Positions 28,801-36,588 of a stretch of DNA of 64,000 nucleotides are shown here, one piece after another. A program made the translations under genes and the position numbers. Every line of letters starts with the position of its first letter. Positions within the stretch are counted from its first letter, which is position 1. The notes beneath the pieces are model-generated. The model did not search any database, was not told the DNA's origin, and worked only from the letters and a program-made list of their open reading frames with translations. This DNA is from Limnoperna fortunei (taxonomy: Eukaryota > Mollusca > Bivalvia > Mytilida > Modiolidae): assembly GCA_944474755.1 (NCBI GenBank), contig OX104113.1:51103644-51167643 (forward strand), in the 5' to 3' direction.

Positions 28801-31800
28801 GTCTTGAACACTATCGATTGTCTCATGTTTATACACTTGCATAAAGCGCCCTAGTTGTGTATTCGTTTTGGATTCATGTAAATTAGAAATTATATGGAAC
28901 TAAATAAAAACAATTTCTGGTATGTTAGTTGTAGTGGATGGTAATTGGTCGGAATGGGTAAAAGTAGAATGTTCGGCTACATGTGGTGGGGGTGTAATGG
29001 GTAGAAAACGTACATGTACAAATCCTGCCCCATCAAACAAAGGAAAAGACTGCGTGGGCGAAGCAACACAGACACAAGTTTGTAATACTCAGTCATGCCC
29101 AGGTAAGAAAAATTAACTTGTAGGTTGGTTATATTAATCTATCTAAAATGTTGAATTATAAACGATTGACATGTTTTGAGTGTGAAATAACAAATTACTT
29201 CATTAAAGTGGATGGTTTAAACACATTTCATTAAACATATGTACAAAATAGGATGCGAGTTACTTCAAATATTAAAGGTGCTTCTTACAATGATTATAAC
29301 AAATACTATTTCACCTGATTGATATTTAATAGATAAGTGCGGTGGGCAATGTGTGGACAATGCAGAGTGTGTATGCAAAGCAAACTTTTATGGAATCAAG
29401 GATGATTTAAATAAGCTCATTGAATGCCGACGTGAGTATAGTAATATCTTCTTGTTAATTACTCCATTGATTTAACTTTTATTCTGTTAGGACATGGTTT
29501 TTGTAAGGTTAAAATGAGACATCAATATAATTACTTAGTTTATATTAATTGCAAAAACAACAAAATAAGATCGTAAATTTATTTGTAGGTAGTTTAGATG
29601 GATTATTTCCACAGTAACAATATCTTTTATACAATACATGCAAGCTCTTTTTAATGTGTATATGTTCTACAAATACTATATCAGTAATAAAAGATATTTA
29701 TATTTTTCTATGATTATTTCAGCTAAGTGCGGAGGAAAAGACTGTCATCGCTATGCCAAGTGTCAAAAGAATATGTGCGTTTGTGATCCAGGTTATATTG
29801 GAAATGGTACAACCTGTCAAGGTAATTATGTTTAGTATTAATTGTCTAGTATTACAAAAAAATACATGTATCGCTGTTTATTTTGACTTTTCCTTTGATC
29901 TTAACTCCACCATAATTCATTTATTGAAATTATCACCGCACTGCACATTTTCACATTTACACACTATCGACAATTTCTAATGACGCTTATCAACAGCGCA
30001 ATATTCTACAGTTAAGGGGCGTGTCTAACATTTCGTTCATAGTAATTAAAAATATATTCAAAATATTTGTTACCAACTTTTTTTTTCAAGTGTTTACAAT
30101 AATAAATAAAGTTATTTAGACATTTTTATTTAATTTAGTAGTATTTTTATAAACAAATTATAATCTTATAACCCTGAATAATTTCTCTCATTTCTGTCTG
30201 TGTGTTCAATCGTCGTCTGTATCGCCCATTTTCCGATTTTTGAAACATGGATCATTCATGTTTACTAGAAGATGATCCATAATTAAGACATTATTATCCG
30301 AAATGGATAAATATGTGATACAAGTGATAAATTTTAACTCAGAAACCTCACTATGTTGGAAGAAATCGTACAAAAATGATTTGATTACACTCGATCGACC
30401 CTTCCTACCGCCATTTTTTTAATGAATGAAATGACGCTTTAAGACCGATCCCGCACGTTTGCTTAGTTCCTAAGCGTAATAATACAGTGCAAAGTTTTAA
30501 TACCTAAACTTTGTTATGACCCAATTTTATATTTTTTCTTTTTATAATAATTTTAGTTACAATTTTCTTTTTTGAACATAAATCAGATAAAATTAATATA
30601 AAACAATATATGTTATTATTAATAAAAAATTATAATTTGTTTTGCCTAAATGATTTTCTCAGCGTTGGTATTGCATCTCGTGCACAGCACTCGATGCAAT
30701 ACTTACACTAAGAAAACCATTATCGCAAAACAAATTACTAATATTATATATGCAAGGAAGATTATTTTCAGCCATTATAGTCCCTGAAATCGGTTTGTTT
30801 TTCATTCATTTTAAGGATAATCGTTGTTATAAACGGTTAATATTACTGAATTTCAGAACATTACACATTAAATTAATTAGTACATATTATCATATCGACG
30901 CGTGTGTATCTCGGCTTCCAAAACTGCTTGAAAAGTGAAAGATACTATGAAATATTATTTATTATCAAAACGAACTTTTAATATAAATTTCAGTGTGTCT
31001 CTCAATACTTTGTTTAAAATACTAATAGAAATATTATTCTAAATCTTCGTCGAATGAAGCCCAGCAGATCAAAATTGGTGCACGTCTCTTTACTGTGGTA
31101 CGTACCAGCGTTAAATAGGTAGAGCAAGGATTCCTCGCCTCAGAATAAAAATAAGATGATGTCCAACTGCCCACAGTCCCGTGAGCTATAACTTACTGTA
31201 TAGAAATCGTCTCTAGCATGATTTTCTAGTATAAATTCAAAAATATCGTAAGACTACATGTACATGTACACTCTTATAACATGCTAAATAATATCACGAT
31301 CAGATTAACAAATTTGCGTAAAATATGATAAATTTTTAGAATCACATTTCCAAAATAAGACGTTCTTTGTTAAGTACTCTACGTCGCAGACATATAGCTT
31401 AAGAAATTGTTTCATCAATCACTGTTGTTCAACCCTCAGTGTTGTTATGATGGCATTCATGTTTGTGTTAGCTACACCATTATCACTTTGTAACTTTTTG
31501 TTCTGACTTATATTTTCATTTTGTTTTTTATTTATATTCCAGAATCACCGTGTACGTGTGCGGCGTTTAGTGATCCCCATATATTGAGATTTAGTGGCAA
31601 GTTGGGGTCTTTCAGAGGACTGTGTAAATATACTCTGTCTAAATTAATAAATGACAATAACCCTTGTCAGTATGATGTGAAAATAAATTACTTCAATGGA
31701 TCAAAGACTTCGAATGATGCATCAATGGCGGAATATGTTACTCTTGATATGTATGGTATTAGTGTTCAGTTAGGCCCAAATCTTGAAGTTCGGGTATGTT

Positions 31801-34800
31801 CTGTTAGATATTCTCATCAAGATATTATGCATTTCTGTTCCTCATTTGAACGTGATGTGAACGTGCCATGTAAATAATTGATTTTTCGTAGTTTTAAAAC
31901 AAATCATAGTTAACAATAAGAACAGTTTAAAATTGAATTAGAGAAATTTTAATGATGCAAAAACAATTTCATACAATAATCGTTTTGAAATTAAACTATA
32001 TGAATTATTATCTTATTTCAGGTGAACAAAGATATTGTGTCTCTTCCGTTCTTTTTCGGAGACAATGAACTTTCCATTAAATACATGGGTTTTAATGTAA
32101 TCGTTGACACGAAATGTTTTCTGAGGTTGCAATGGAGTGATGCATCTATGGCCATTCTTCGAGTTCCTAAACCTTATGGTGAAAAAGCTGAAGGTCTTTG
32201 TGGTAGATGCAGTGGTAGCGACGATGAATGGAAGATTAAAGGAGGAGGTGATGTTCCTAGCAATGTATCAGACAAATTTCCATACATAGCAAGAAGCTTT
32301 ACAATCTTGAAAGACGGAGAAGTGTATGTTCTTTTAAGTATTGTTTCAGTTTCATTAGTATTCCAGTGTTATAGATTAGCTATATTTAGATTTATTCAAG
32401 TCACGAAATTAGCAATCTGCTTGAAACGTAAAAGTTTACACAGACACATTAAACATTGTTTCTTGGGCAATAGCAAATATTGAAACATAGGTTGTTTTAC
32501 ATCGAAACGTTATTAGAAGTAGTAAATTTAATAAATCATCCGCACTTCTTAACTTATGTGTGTCGTATGGCTTCACGCATAAATAATTCCCTCAACAGTA
32601 GCATCATTTTTATCATTCTCGCTCTACAAACAACTTTAAATAATTGTCTATGCTAATTGATTAGAGATTTTGTTTCTATATTGTTGTCCATCTTTTTAAT
32701 TTAAAACAGCTGTGAAACAAAACAAATCAACACATGTAATCCAAACGACAAACATGATGCAGTCAAAACAAATACAAATTGTGCTACCATTATCGATGAC
32801 AAACAATTCAAAAACTGTGCAGCAGCTAAACCAGAGCTTGCTCAAATGGCAAAGGATACATGCCAGTTAGATTATTGCGCCAATGCAAAAGTTAAAAAGG
32901 ACAGAGAAGATGCTGTTTGTAGAAGTTTCCAGAGTTTGATGACTTTGTGTCATTATTATGGTTATGGTGGAATTAATTGGAGAAATCCTAAGTTCTGCAG
33001 TAAGTTTTGTTTCCTTGTTTGGCGCCACTTTAAGCAGTGTTTTATTTATATCATGGCGTTCAGTTTTTATTTTGGGGAAGCTGGAGAACCCGGAAAAATC
33101 TTTCAGTAGGAAAACTGTCAATCTTGGCAATTAAGATTGGAGTCGAGCACAACCTGGATGTTTTAATATATTATCTGATGATTAGCAGTTATTTAGAATT
33201 GATTATCTTTTACAATCATTTACATTAATTTTAAACAGGAATCAATATTTACAGATTCTTTAGACAATTTATCTTTAAGCGAATTTCTGAGTATAAACTG
33301 AGTATATCCATGAAACCTTTCTGTTTTTAAATTGCAGTCAAATATAGACCTGTTCTAATCCCAGCCCTCATTAGGTTGTTCTTTTTTACAACAGATTTAA
33401 TATTTTAGTAGTCAGTATAGAACTTTAAAATTTCATTCACTGTTCTAGGAATAAAAGCAAGGACCTATTTAAATTTTATAATGGTAACATCCTAAACCAG
33501 TTATGATGTAATTTTATGTTTAACTTAATGAACACTATTATTTATTTACAGGCAAACAATGCATGCAAAATGAACAATATTCACCTGCATCCATTGCTTG
33601 TCCCAATAACTGTGTTGAGCGCGATGCAGAAAAAACGTGTAATCTAGATAAAATTGAAGATTGTGCATGTAAAAAGGGATTTGTTAGAAGCGGGGACGAA
33701 TGTGTTAAATACGACAACTTAAAGTATCCAAATTGTGGCTGCCGAAACAACGGAAGATATATTAAGGTATGTTTTACACTTTCATCTTTTATTACTTTCG
33801 GTATTAGATACTGAAAAATTCAAAAGACCTTATAGAAATCTTGATGTTTCTACCTCTTCCCCAATGTAACAGCAAAAAAGCTCTGATTTTTCGACACTCT
33901 ACAGGCCATCCTTCATTTGCAGCTTTAAGCGCTGCTTTTTTAGAAGACGATATGAATACCTGGTAATTAGCCATGACAGAACTTAATTTTTCATCAATGA
34001 CTGTAAATCCAAAAATAAAAATCTGTCAAATGTTAGATTTTCTGATTGACAACATATTTGTCATCTTTGGAGGATATGTTTTTCAACAGAAAGTTGTTAT
34101 TCCAATGGGCATTTTTTTTTCTCCTTGCCGTCATTTTTTTGTACTTTTATGAGGCTGAGTTCATAGAAGGCCTGCTGAAGAAGAAAGAAAAGACACTGGC
34201 CCATACCTTTTATTTACAGTTCGCAATATTGATGATGTTTTGTCTCTCAACAATGCTAAATATGGTGACTATTTGCATTCAATAACCAGCTTGAAATTAA
34301 AGACACCACCAATACATTTAGGTCGGCCTCGTACTTAGACATCTAAAAATAGACTCGGGAAAACTAAAAACTAGACTCTACGACAACTTTCCAATTGTTA
34401 ACTTCTTCCCGTTCATTGATAGCAACATTCCAGCATCTCCAGCATATGCTGTATACATTTTACAACTTATATGTTATTCTAGATCCTTCGATCAGTATTC
34501 CTGTTTTCTAGACTGCTTATGGCTGTTGACTACTTAACTACTGAAACAAGGTTTTCTGTACCTAAGTTGATGTTATCCCTTTAAGTTCTATGGTCGTCAC
34601 CATTACTTAATTGATCATTATGGGAAATCAATCTCTCAAATACGATCGGACATTTTCGCTTAGTCATATGTAGTCTTTCCTATTCCTTGATTTGACTTTT
34701 TCCTTGACGACATGACAATGAGTAACTCGACGATGTCTAATTAGAGGCAGGCATTGTTTACTCGCCCGGAGCACCCTTGGTTTTTATTGGGTTCGGCTTA

Positions 34801-36587
34801 CTCACTTTCTGTTTTTGTGCTTTAAGTTTTTGTTTTGCGTTGTTTATGTTTGTCTATATTCGGGTGTGTAAATGTCCCTTGACTTTCGTTCTTGTTGTTC
34901 GGTCGGTTTCCTTGCTATTTTTCGTATTATTACAAATAAATCTAATTTTCAATAGGCTGTTGATATTCGAATTGGCACTAATAGTGCTCCTTGCCATGCC
35001 GACCTGTTTTTGTACTCTTATGATGTTTGTTTGAATGGTGTTTTAACACCACTTTCAGCAATTTTTCAGCTATTTCATGGCGTCCAGTTTTTATTGGGGG
35101 AGGAAGCCGGAGTACCCGGAGAGAACCCCCGACCTGCGGTAGGAAAACTGGCTGTACTCTTATGAGGCTGAGTTCCTAGAAGGCCTGCTGAAGAAGAAAG
35201 AAAAGACACTGGCCTATACCTTTTATTTCCCACTTTGCTATATTGATATTTGTCCCTCAACTTTGATAAATTTGGTGACTATTTGCATTCAATCTACCCG
35301 AGCGAGCTTGAAATTAAACATCACCGCCAATACAATTAGGTGGGTTCTAGAAATATACTAGGGAAAACTACAAACTATAAGGTTGGGGTTCCTCACTTTC
35401 TGTTTTTGTGTTTTTGGTTTCTGTTTCGCGTTGTATATGTTTGCCTACATTCAGACTTTCAGCTCTTGTTCGTTCGGTTTCCTTACTATTTTTCATATAC
35501 CTAATAAGTTTTAATAGTGAAGTTATGTTAACCGGTTTATGTTAAATTCTATCGTTTGTTCCTGGTCATATGATATCCCTCAAAACTAGTATATTACAAT
35601 GTATTTTATATATAGCTATTACGTTTTGTACGGATTTTGAAAGTTCATAAGTAGTTTGCTGAGTAAATATGTATGAATGCTTAAAAATAGATAACAAAAG
35701 GTATACCGTTATGACGGTATAAGTAAACCCAAAGTATTGCTTCTTAATGTTTTTTTAATAGTTGGGAGATTCATTAGTTTCTGGAGACTGTTCATCAAAA
35801 CAAACATGTAAAGCTGATGGTCAGAATAACGCTCAGATAGCGATAGAAAGCTTACAGTGTGCTTCAGGTGCATATTGCGGAAGACATGGCGGTGAGCCGT
35901 CTTGTGTGTGTTTGCCCGATTTCATGGGAGATGGTGTGGAGAAATGTGAACGTAAGTATTTTTCGATCAATACAACTGAGTTATGCAAAAAAGCTTTATT
36001 ATAATTTATTCTATGTTTTATATGCATAGTATCGTGATCTTTTACAGTATTCGGCTTGTTTGGATCATATCTTATCGATTATCAATTTAAACGGATACTA
36101 ATGAAAAGCAAGGAATTTCTTTTCCTGATGTACAATATATTTTCATATTCTTTGTACCCTGTATACTGTTCTGTATTATAAATTGTTTGATTTTAGGGAA
36201 AGATTTGCATTTTTATATAATTGTCCATTGGCAATTACTTCTTTTTTATATTTAATTGTCCAATTACTTCTTTTTCATGCAGCGGTAAATTTGTGCGACT
36301 TCCAGGAAAACATTGAAAACTGCGTAAATACAATTTCGATGAAAGGCAAGTGTTTCTACAGATCTAAATACAACAACCAGTGTAAATATGATGTTGCGAT
36401 GTCTCAAGATGAAGAGGGAGTGAATATAGTTATTGCTTCATTTAAAGAATCTACATCAATTCGACGCCAGAGATTATTTTCAGGTGATACAATGAAAAAC
36501 TGTGCCACCGTAAAATTAGAAACTTCTGGCAATGTAACAATTGTTGAAAAAATCTGCGAGTGCCCTCCTGATCATCCACGACCCTGA
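191..36587 (+). CDS. Large secreted-type multidomain protein: K/E/S-rich repeats, TSP1, VWD-C8-TIL, EGF (5' partial, about 38 exons)
   Basis: Exons were traced by joining AG acceptors to GT donors. The exon lengths sum to 4,763 nt and one frame stays open from the first visible exon (phase 1) to TGA at 36585-36587, giving 1,586 residues. Domain order is: 45-residue repeats encoded by micro-exons, an 84-nt linker exon, TSP1, VWD-C8-TIL, five TSP1, two EGF-like, VWD-C8-TIL-TILa-EGF, and a C-terminal Cys domain. Nearly all boundaries before the VWD domains are phase 1, which suits exon shuffling and duplication. TSP1, VWD, C8, TIL and EGF are disulfide-rich extracellular domains found together in SCO-spondin, zonadhesin, gel-forming mucins and mollusc matrix proteins, so secretion is inferred; the signal peptide would lie upstream. 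I recognise no named orthologue. The basic/acidic repeat region may be an extended or cross-linkable segment, but that is speculation. Introns carry several transposons. The reading is strong; the function is unknown. Confidence 0.9.
1541..3080 (+). repeat. Tandem unit 2 of the exon cassette
   Basis: The same length as unit 1 (1,540 bp) and nearly identical in both introns and exons. Exons lie at 1731-1784, 2236-2262 and 2659-2712. The only coding change I see in the third exon is synonymous (TCA to TCC). The donor after the first exon reads GTGATT rather than GTGAGT, so splicing there may be weaker. Confidence 0.88.
3081..6237 (+). repeat. Tandem unit 3 of the exon cassette, split by a 1.6-kb TIR element
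   Basis: Unit sequence runs from 3081 to 4266 and resumes at about 5880, continuing to 6237. The gap is filled by an inserted element (4267-5879). Exons lie at 3271-3324, 3783-3809 and 4200-4253. The end of the first exon differs from units 1 and 2 (ESEEDI instead of ESDETI). The insertion lies just after the third exon's donor, so all three exons keep their splice sites. Confidence 0.87.
4267..5879. mobile_element. 1.6-kb DNA transposon-like element with diverged terminal inverted repeats
   Basis: It interrupts array unit 3 at a point where the other units are continuous, which defines its borders. The left end starts ACGAGTTTCACA and the right end, on the opposite strand, starts ACCCTTTTCACA. 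A longer inverted match (GAGGCTAAGGGTGTAT) lies near 4327-4342 and 5789-5812. The flanks share AT, consistent with a 2-bp target duplication. No transposase ORF is present, so it appears non-autonomous. The interior at 5030-5520 repeats short motifs around CCCGAATTC. The superfamily is not assigned. Confidence 0.7.
6238..7784 (+). repeat. Tandem unit 4 of the exon cassette
   Basis: About 1,547 bp. Exons lie at 6428-6481, 6936-6962 and 7363-7416, all with intact splice sites and phase. The first exon has replacements (KDYQYKSEEDN). The third exon has a synonymous serine codon change (TCG). Confidence 0.88.
7785..9328 (+). repeat. Tandem unit 5 of the exon cassette
   Basis: About 1,544 bp. Exons lie at 7974-8027, 8485-8511 and 8906-8959. 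The second exon reads SKYIKPKEK. In the third exon GGTAGT has become GGAAGT, which still codes Gly-Ser but removes an internal GT that could act as an alternative donor in the other units. Confidence 0.88.
9429..11064 (-). mobile_element. Tc1-like (Tc1/mariner) transposon, inactive
   Basis: The terminal inverted repeats are about 27 bp with one mismatch and start CAGTCCGCCATAAGTTAAGC. TA dinucleotides flank both ends (9427-9428 and 11065-11066), the expected target duplication. The element is 1,636 bp and sits in the intron upstream of array unit 6's first exon. It encodes one transposase on the minus strand, broken by a frameshift. Confidence 0.95.
9768..10789 (-). pseudogene. Tc1-like DD34E transposase, frameshifted
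   Basis: It starts at ATG 10789 (MVRRKLSIAERW) and ends at 9768, about 340 codons, a normal Tc1 transposase length. The N-terminal part shows paired-type helix-turn-helix regions and a basic GRPRK linker. The catalytic positions are visible: Asp in HWSDESRF, Asp in FQDDNARPH, and Glu in NPIEHVW, with exactly 34 residues between the last two. The frame changes by one nucleotide near 10300-10310, between the first Asp motif and the TTAFGGGG motif, so a full protein cannot be made. Confidence 0.92.
12451..13220 (+). repeat. Decayed tandem unit 7 with one surviving 27-nt exon
   Basis: Diverged cassette sequence is visible in pieces. The counterpart of the first exon (from 12741, after TTTCAG) has lost its donor and its similarity fades. 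The counterpart of the second exon, 13190-13216, keeps an acceptor and a GTAATT donor, is 27 nt in phase 1 and reads EPLKSPVK. I see no third exon. The unit marks the downstream edge of the array. Confidence 0.65.
13709..13792 (+). CDS. 84-nt linker exon (phase 1-1)
   Basis: The acceptor is TATTTCAG and the donor GTACTT. It reads PQIAEDIRNKEILEHPVQ followed by PKELPTIKE, hydrophilic and without Cys. It joins the micro-exon repeats to the first TSP1 exon in frame. It may be a highly diverged relative of the repeat exons; no domain is recognised. Confidence 0.75.
13793..15520 (+). other. Intron before the first TSP1 exon
   Basis: About 1.7 kb of AT-rich sequence. I see no exon, transposon or RNA gene in it. 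The short open frames at 14741-14944 and 15219-15407 lack protein-like composition or splice context. Confidence 0.6.
15521..15718 (+). CDS. TSP1 domain exon 1
   Basis: 198 nt, phase 1 to phase 1, acceptor TTCTTGTAG, donor A|GTAAGA. It encodes a thrombospondin type-1 repeat with the WSEW tryptophans, CSVTCGGG (which matches the C-x-x-S/T-C-G O-fucosylation consensus), an RKRTC strand, TQTQAC and a final C. About 10 residues (RPKFSEIIPE) follow the domain. It is the only TSP1 before the first VWD module. Confidence 0.93.
15719..16380 (+). other. Intron between TSP1 exon 1 and the first VWD exon
   Basis: About 660 bp of AT-rich sequence ending in TCTGTTTCAG. The frame of the next exon happens to stay open upstream to about 16242, but that part reads like intron, so I start the exon at 16381. 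Confidence 0.65.
16381..16646 (+). CDS. VWD domain 1, first half
   Basis: 266 nt, entering in phase 1 and leaving in phase 0 at AAG|GTATAA. It begins FCMCSALGSNQYILYDGQIV. The pattern of Cys, hydrophobic and LCKY-type residues is that of a von Willebrand factor D domain, but the usual GDPH motif after the first Cys is replaced by GSNQ. The second module's equivalent exon (31543-31793) has the same phases and layout. Confidence 0.87.
17188..17471 (+). CDS. VWD domain 1, second half
   Basis: 284 nt, phase 0 to phase 2, acceptor TATTTTCAG, donor GTAAGT. It encodes the C-terminal strands of the VWD fold, including the LDGICGKCDTVNNS segment that matches the GLCG-x-x-x-x-N/D signature near the end of VWD domains. 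Confidence 0.88.
17472..18374 (+). other. Intron between VWD 1 and C8 1
   Basis: About 900 bp of AT-rich sequence. I see no transposon end, exon or RNA gene in it. Confidence 0.6.
18375..18664 (+). CDS. C8 domain 1
   Basis: 290 nt, phase 2 to phase 1. It is the same size and phase as the C8 exon of the second module (32710-32999), supporting common origin. It is Cys-rich, with CGPF-like KGPFCGCF, FEICSDYACVNA and TSAC at the end, as in C8 domains that follow VWD in mucins, VWF and zonadhesin. Confidence 0.86.
18665..19367 (+). other. Intron between C8 1 and TIL 1
   Basis: About 700 bp. I see no recognisable element in it. The acceptor at the end, TTATTTAAG, is less pyrimidine-rich than most in the gene. 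Confidence 0.55.
19368..19577 (+). CDS. TIL domain 1
   Basis: 210 nt, phase 1 to phase 1. It encodes a trypsin-inhibitor-like Cys-rich domain with C-P-P-T-C, NCDLPKITGCVCKKDYV and a closing C, the expected partner downstream of VWD-C8. The start is fixed by phase: the A left from the C8 exon joins AA here. Confidence 0.88.
19992..20177 (+). CDS. TSP1 domain exon 2
   Basis: 186 nt, phase 1 to phase 1. It encodes DGQWSAWTTSECSATCGGG through the closing SCP. I chose the acceptor TTTCACAG at 19991 because of its long pyrimidine tract. A second in-frame AG 18 nt downstream (CCTGTAG) would match the start of the other TSP1 exons and cannot be excluded. Confidence 0.9.
20396..22738 (+). repeat. Segmental duplication copy A (TSP1 exon plus introns)
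   Basis: About 2.3 kb that recurs at 22739-25052 and, in part, at 25053-25655. Shared landmarks before the exon are a GGTATCAA...AACGAAACGTGATTC block; after it come an ATCTCTTCA block and a CCTTTCGCTATCGC block. Both coding and non-coding parts are alike, so whole exon-intron blocks were copied. Confidence 0.85.
20721..20888 (+). CDS. TSP1 domain exon 3
   Basis: 168 nt, phase 1 to phase 1, acceptor TATCTTGTAG, donor GTAAAT. It encodes a complete TSP1 with DGRWSEWTSSECSATCGGG and a TKRRSC strand. It is almost identical to exons 4 and 5, as expected from the segmental duplication. Confidence 0.93.
22739..25052 (+). repeat. Segmental duplication copy B
   Basis: The second copy of the TSP1-bearing block, about 2.3 kb and similar to copy A along its length with small indels. 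It includes the distal intron part with shared text around 21,860-22,570 and 24,190-24,880. Confidence 0.85.
23064..23231 (+). CDS. TSP1 domain exon 4
   Basis: 168 nt, phase 1 to phase 1, with the same acceptor as exon 3 and donor GTAAAC. It differs from exon 3 by only a few residues (for example DGHWSEW for DGRWSEW and GDTTQTQ for GDSTQTQ). Confidence 0.93.
25053..25655 (+). repeat. Segmental duplication copy C (truncated)
   Basis: The third copy of the block keeps the upstream intron, the TSP1 exon and the first part of the following intron. Similarity stops near an (AT)n tract at about 25,680, where unrelated repeat sequence begins. Confidence 0.8.
25334..25501 (+). CDS. TSP1 domain exon 5
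   Basis: 168 nt, phase 1 to phase 1, acceptor ATCTTGTAG, donor GTAAAC. It encodes DGHWSEWTPSECSATCGGG. It is slightly more diverged from exons 3 and 4 than they are from each other (NPSPAYNGTLCQ). Confidence 0.93.
25700..25876. repeat. Two long (AT)n microsatellites
   Basis: Dinucleotide runs at about 25,701-25,754 and 25,838-25,875 flank about 80 bp of ordinary sequence. They create an artefactual YIYI open frame on the minus strand. Confidence 0.9.
25875..26519. repeat. 86-bp direct repeat and 34-bp perfect inverted repeat
   Basis: The 86-bp sequence at 25875-25960 (containing CTACCAACCAGCAATCTTAT) recurs identically at 26385-26470. A perfect 34-bp inverted repeat (26355-26388 and 26486-26519, ACAATACAGGTAGTTC at its outer edge) flanks the second copy. 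The block also holds the motif ACGCCAGACGCGCGTTTCGT at about 26238, which I associate with an abundant Mytilus interspersed repeat. It is likely a mobile-element end or a nest of element fragments in the intron. Confidence 0.75.
27044..27302 (+). mobile_element. tRNA-derived SINE, V-SINE/RUDI-like, full length
   Basis: The head resembles a tRNA, with an A box (TGGCCGAGTGG) and a B box (GTTCGATTC). The body has the conserved core shared with four other copies in this window (TTGCCAGTTTTCCTACCG and ATAAAAACTGGACGCCATGA), and the 3' end reads GGCGTTAATAAAACACCATT followed by an A/C-rich tail. The family name is from memory and was not searched. Confidence 0.85.
27303..28934 (+). other. Intron sequence before TSP1 exon 6
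   Basis: About 1.6 kb of AT-rich sequence. I see no exon or recognisable element in it. The acceptor at the end is GTTAGTTGTAG. Confidence 0.6.
28935..29102 (+). CDS. TSP1 domain exon 6
   Basis: 168 nt, phase 1 to phase 1, donor GTAAGA. It encodes DGNWSEWVKVECSATCGGG and GRKRTC. It resembles exons 1 and 2 more than the duplicated exons 3-5 (TNPAPSNKGK), so it predates that expansion. Confidence 0.92.
29333..29431 (+). CDS. Short Cys-rich (EGF-like) exon
   Basis: 99 nt, phase 1 to phase 1, donor GTGAGT. It reads DKCGGQCVDNAECVCKANFY and then GIKDDLNKLIECR. It has five cysteines spaced like a partial EGF or TIL-derived module. The acceptor (TTTAATAG) is weakish but phase and sequence fit. Confidence 0.8.
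29723..29821 (+). CDS. EGF-like domain exon
   Basis: 99 nt, phase 1 to phase 1, acceptor TGATTATTTCAG, donor GTAATT. Six cysteines follow the EGF pattern, with the typical C-x-C-x2-GY-x-GNG-x2-C ending (CVCDPGYIGNGTTC). A decayed relative of this exon lies at 58346-58400. Confidence 0.9.
29822..31542 (+). other. Intron with a 105-bp palindrome
   Basis: About 1.7 kb. It contains a near-palindrome at 30633-30737. A later section (about 30,930-31,180) is similar to downstream sequence at 59,040-59,280, which ties that region to a decayed paralogue. Confidence 0.7.
31543..31793 (+). CDS. VWD domain 2, first half
   Basis: 251 nt, phase 1 to phase 0, acceptor TATATTCCAG, donor GTATGT. It has the classical VWD opening, CTCAAFSDPHILRFSG, with the DPH motif linked to calcium binding, then FRGLCKYTLSKL. 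It is a better match to the family than VWD 1. Confidence 0.93.
32022..32323 (+). CDS. VWD domain 2, second half
   Basis: 302 nt, phase 0 to phase 2, acceptor TTATTTCAG. It contains AEGLCGRCSGSDDEW, the GLCG signature of VWD. The donor is placed at GAAGT|GTATGT because this phase joins the next exon in frame (DGEV then CETKQ). The open frame continues into the intron but loses domain similarity there. Confidence 0.92.
32710..32999 (+). CDS. C8 domain 2
   Basis: 290 nt, phase 2 to phase 1, the same length as C8 exon 1. It reads CETKQINTC, NCAAAKPELAQMAKDTCQLD and YCANAK, ending in NPKFC. This is a clear C8 Cys pattern. Confidence 0.92.
33021..33152 (-). mobile_element. 5'-truncated SINE of the same family
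   Basis: On the minus strand it carries the core and 3' portion (counterparts of CAGTTTTCCTAC and ATAAAAACTGAACGCCATGA, ending near CACTGCTTAAAGTGGCGCC) without the tRNA-like head. It lies just after the C8 donor. Confidence 0.8.
33552..33766 (+). CDS. TIL domain 2 and start of TILa
   Basis: 215 nt, phase 1 to phase 0, acceptor TTATTTACAG, donor GTATGT. It reads KQCMQNEQYSPASIACPNNC, then a TIL core (EDCACKKGFVRSGDECV), then NCGCRNNGRYIK, which begins a TILa/VWC-like segment completed in the next exon. Confidence 0.9.
34028..35510 (+). pseudogene. Two tandem decayed reverse-transcriptase element fragments
   Basis: In the intron between TIL 2 and the TILa exon. Copy 1 (about 34,028-34,945) holds an RT-like segment (PMG, IDDVLSLNNAKYGDYLH, YEAEF/LLKKKEK) and a CTTTCTGTTTTTGTG-rich tail. 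Copy 2 (about 34,946-35,510) repeats both and is split by a SINE. The IDD core and the following text are typical of single-ORF retroelements, perhaps Penelope-like; the clade is not certain. Several frameshifts and stops make both copies dead. Confidence 0.65.
35024..35152 (-). mobile_element. 5'-truncated SINE with 13-bp target duplication
   Basis: It is flanked by identical 13-bp direct repeats, TGTACTCTTATGA (35011-35023 and 35153-35165), at a point where RT fragment copy 1 is continuous. The element is 129 bp, carries the SINE core and 3' end on the minus strand, and lacks the tRNA-like head. It is a clean example of target-primed insertion into an older element. Confidence 0.9.
35762..35951 (+). 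CDS. TILa completion and EGF-like exon
   Basis: 190 nt, phase 0 to phase 1, acceptor TTTTTAATAG, donor GTAAGT. It starts LGDSLVSGDCSSKQTC, completing the G-Y-x3-GD-x6-DC-x4-C pattern begun in the previous exon. It then has an EGF-like unit ending CVCLPDFMGDGVEKC. Confidence 0.88.
36283..36587 (+). CDS. C-terminal exon with stop
   Basis: 305 nt from acceptor TTTTTCATGCAG to TGA at 36585-36587. It encodes about 101 residues with seven cysteines (NLCDF, NCVNT, KCFYR, QCKYD, NCATV, ICEC), ending PPDHPRP. I recognise no named domain; the spacing suggests a small disulfide-bonded C-terminal module. The preceding open frame (from 36183) is intronic. Confidence 0.87.
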
Positions 36588-36588
36588 A

